A stretch of DNA of 64,000 nt from Shinisaurus crocodilurus (lineage: Eukaryota; Chordata; Lepidosauria; Squamata; Shinisauridae), in NCBI GenBank assembly GCA_021292165.1, contig CM037877.1, positions 105,399,858 through 105,463,857 on the forward strand. Direction: 5' to 3'. Shown in pieces: positions 63,042 through 64,000 of the stretch. The translations under genes and the position numbers were made by a program. The notes beneath the pieces were generated by a model. It did not search any database. It had not been told where the DNA came from and worked only from the letters and a program-made list of their open reading frames with translations. Positions within the stretch are counted from its first letter, which is position 1, and each line of letters starts with the position of its first letter.

Positions 63042-64000
63042 GTTTAAATCCAACTGATTTCAATGGGATTTGGGCACACCTATCTTTCTATGGACTGCAC
63101 TCCATACATGCTTCAGTTTTGCTGATTCAGAGCATACACACCCACCGGGCCGAGAGTTAGATCCTAATGTTGAAGTGCCATCCCACCAAAAGGGAGCAGC
63201 AATTGTTCTGGTTGTCCTCTTATTTTTGCAGCCCATCACCACAATCCCCAAACTGTACAATGACCGGGCATGTTATAGTATCAGCAGAGTGAGTCAGATG
63301 GTGTCCAGGGGTTTCATCATTACTTTTCTTTCACCCTACCGTTCTTTGTGTTAAGAATGCCAGTTACGGAGATCGGTCCTTCTTTCCCTCGTGCTGAAGA
63401 GTAATTATCTGAAGTGCATTCATTTTTGTGTATGGCTATGGATTCATAGAGATGACTATTTACTGCGGTCACTAACATAGTGGGTATCTAAGCACTTGGG
63501 ACCAAACCAGACATAATATTAGTTGTGTTAATGCAATTAACATGCAGGTATAGCAGCAGGTTTCACCCTTTCCCAAGGAAAATCACCCCACCCCCCCGAA
63601 GCTGCCATTTGCATTGGGAGGAAAGGAGGGCTGCCGCCAGCGGTAGGCATTTTTGGGCCCCTGCCAGGGGGCCCAGTGCCAATACACGGAGCCTCCTGGC
63701 CCTGCTGTTGCTCCCCCTTGATTCCACTACATTCATGCTCATGGATACAAAAGGCTGTCGTAGAATGAAATGATTACAGAGTGAGGCAAGTAATGGGAGG
63801 TGGAGGAACTCAGTCTTGGCGTGGGAACAGGGAGTTACATGTCCACAGGAGGGTCCCCTATTTTCTTATGGGAAGTGTTGGAGGGCGTATTACCGCACAT
63901 CTGCACCAGACCAGGAATCTGGGGAAACAGTGTGCTGCCTCCATTCGTACCCATATCAATGTGGGCTCTGCTACCCCAAGGCAGGTGATGTGGAAATTTT
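63042..64000. other. Right edge, GRIN3A intron, unassigned
   Basis: No exon is recognised; the preceding GRIN3A exon (before the codons for TLQMG) must lie beyond 64000. The 63630-63720 stretch (GGTAGGCATTTTTGGGCCCC, CCAGGGGGCCC) resembles 57620-57680, a further diverged repeat. Confidence 0.35.

Noticed and set aside
42441..64000. PPP3R2 nested in a GRIN3A intron, as in mammals
   Set aside because: No calcineurin B-like frame is seen on either strand here; it is a mammalian retrogene.

Overview
Vertebrate nuclear DNA, most likely a squamate reptile (lizard). Two genes are secure, both multi-exon with consensus splice sites: RNF20 (BRE1A, H2B-K120 ubiquitin ligase) on the + strand and the last three coding exons of GRIN3A (NMDA receptor GluN3A) on the - strand. 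RNF20 next to GRIN3A is the usual amniote order. The repeats point to squamates: L1, L2- and CR1-type LINE pieces, a CORE/MIR-like tRNA SINE, 5S-rRNA-derived SINEs, and many short hAT-type MITEs with 8-bp target duplications. The species cannot be named from sequence alone.

Layout. 1-480: no recognised gene. 480-3610: decayed, internally deleted class I (gammaretrovirus-like) endogenous retrovirus with a SINE inserted in its reverse-transcriptase region. 3849-4005 and 5196-5274: two exon-like segments that join in frame and end in a stop, read as the 3' end of an unidentified + strand gene with one membrane segment. 5.5-7.7 kb: intergenic repeats. 7.74-38.33 kb: RNF20, with a CpG-rich promoter, a noncoding exon 1, 19 coding exons (2,946 nt including the stop, 981 residues) and a 1.3-kb 3' UTR. 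Its introns are full of LINE, SINE and hAT debris. 38.3-42.4 kb: gap between the convergent RNF20 and GRIN3A genes, including the unresolved GRIN3A 3' UTR. 42.44-64 kb: GRIN3A terminal exons (42441-42783, 47833-47906, 50699-50863), then at least 13 kb of intron running off the right edge.

Biology. RNF20 works in the nucleus with RNF40 and RAD6 to monoubiquitinate histone H2B. GRIN3A encodes a glycine-binding NMDA receptor subunit; only the last membrane helix (M4) and the cytoplasmic tail are here. The two share a locus, not a pathway.

Most unusual points: (1) a 732-bp hAT-type element with a perfect 8-bp target duplication holding about 590 bp of GC-rich cargo that its 166-bp relative in the same window lacks, a Pack-MITE-like candidate for gene-fragment capture; (2) a 130-bp copy of GRIN3A coding sequence lodged inside a CR1 remnant 277 bp upstream of its source exon; (3) SINEs whose heads carry the 5S rRNA internal promoter, one fused to a CR1 tail; (4) a local duplication in RNF20 intron 10/9 where one copy has a CR1 tail and the other keeps the empty site.
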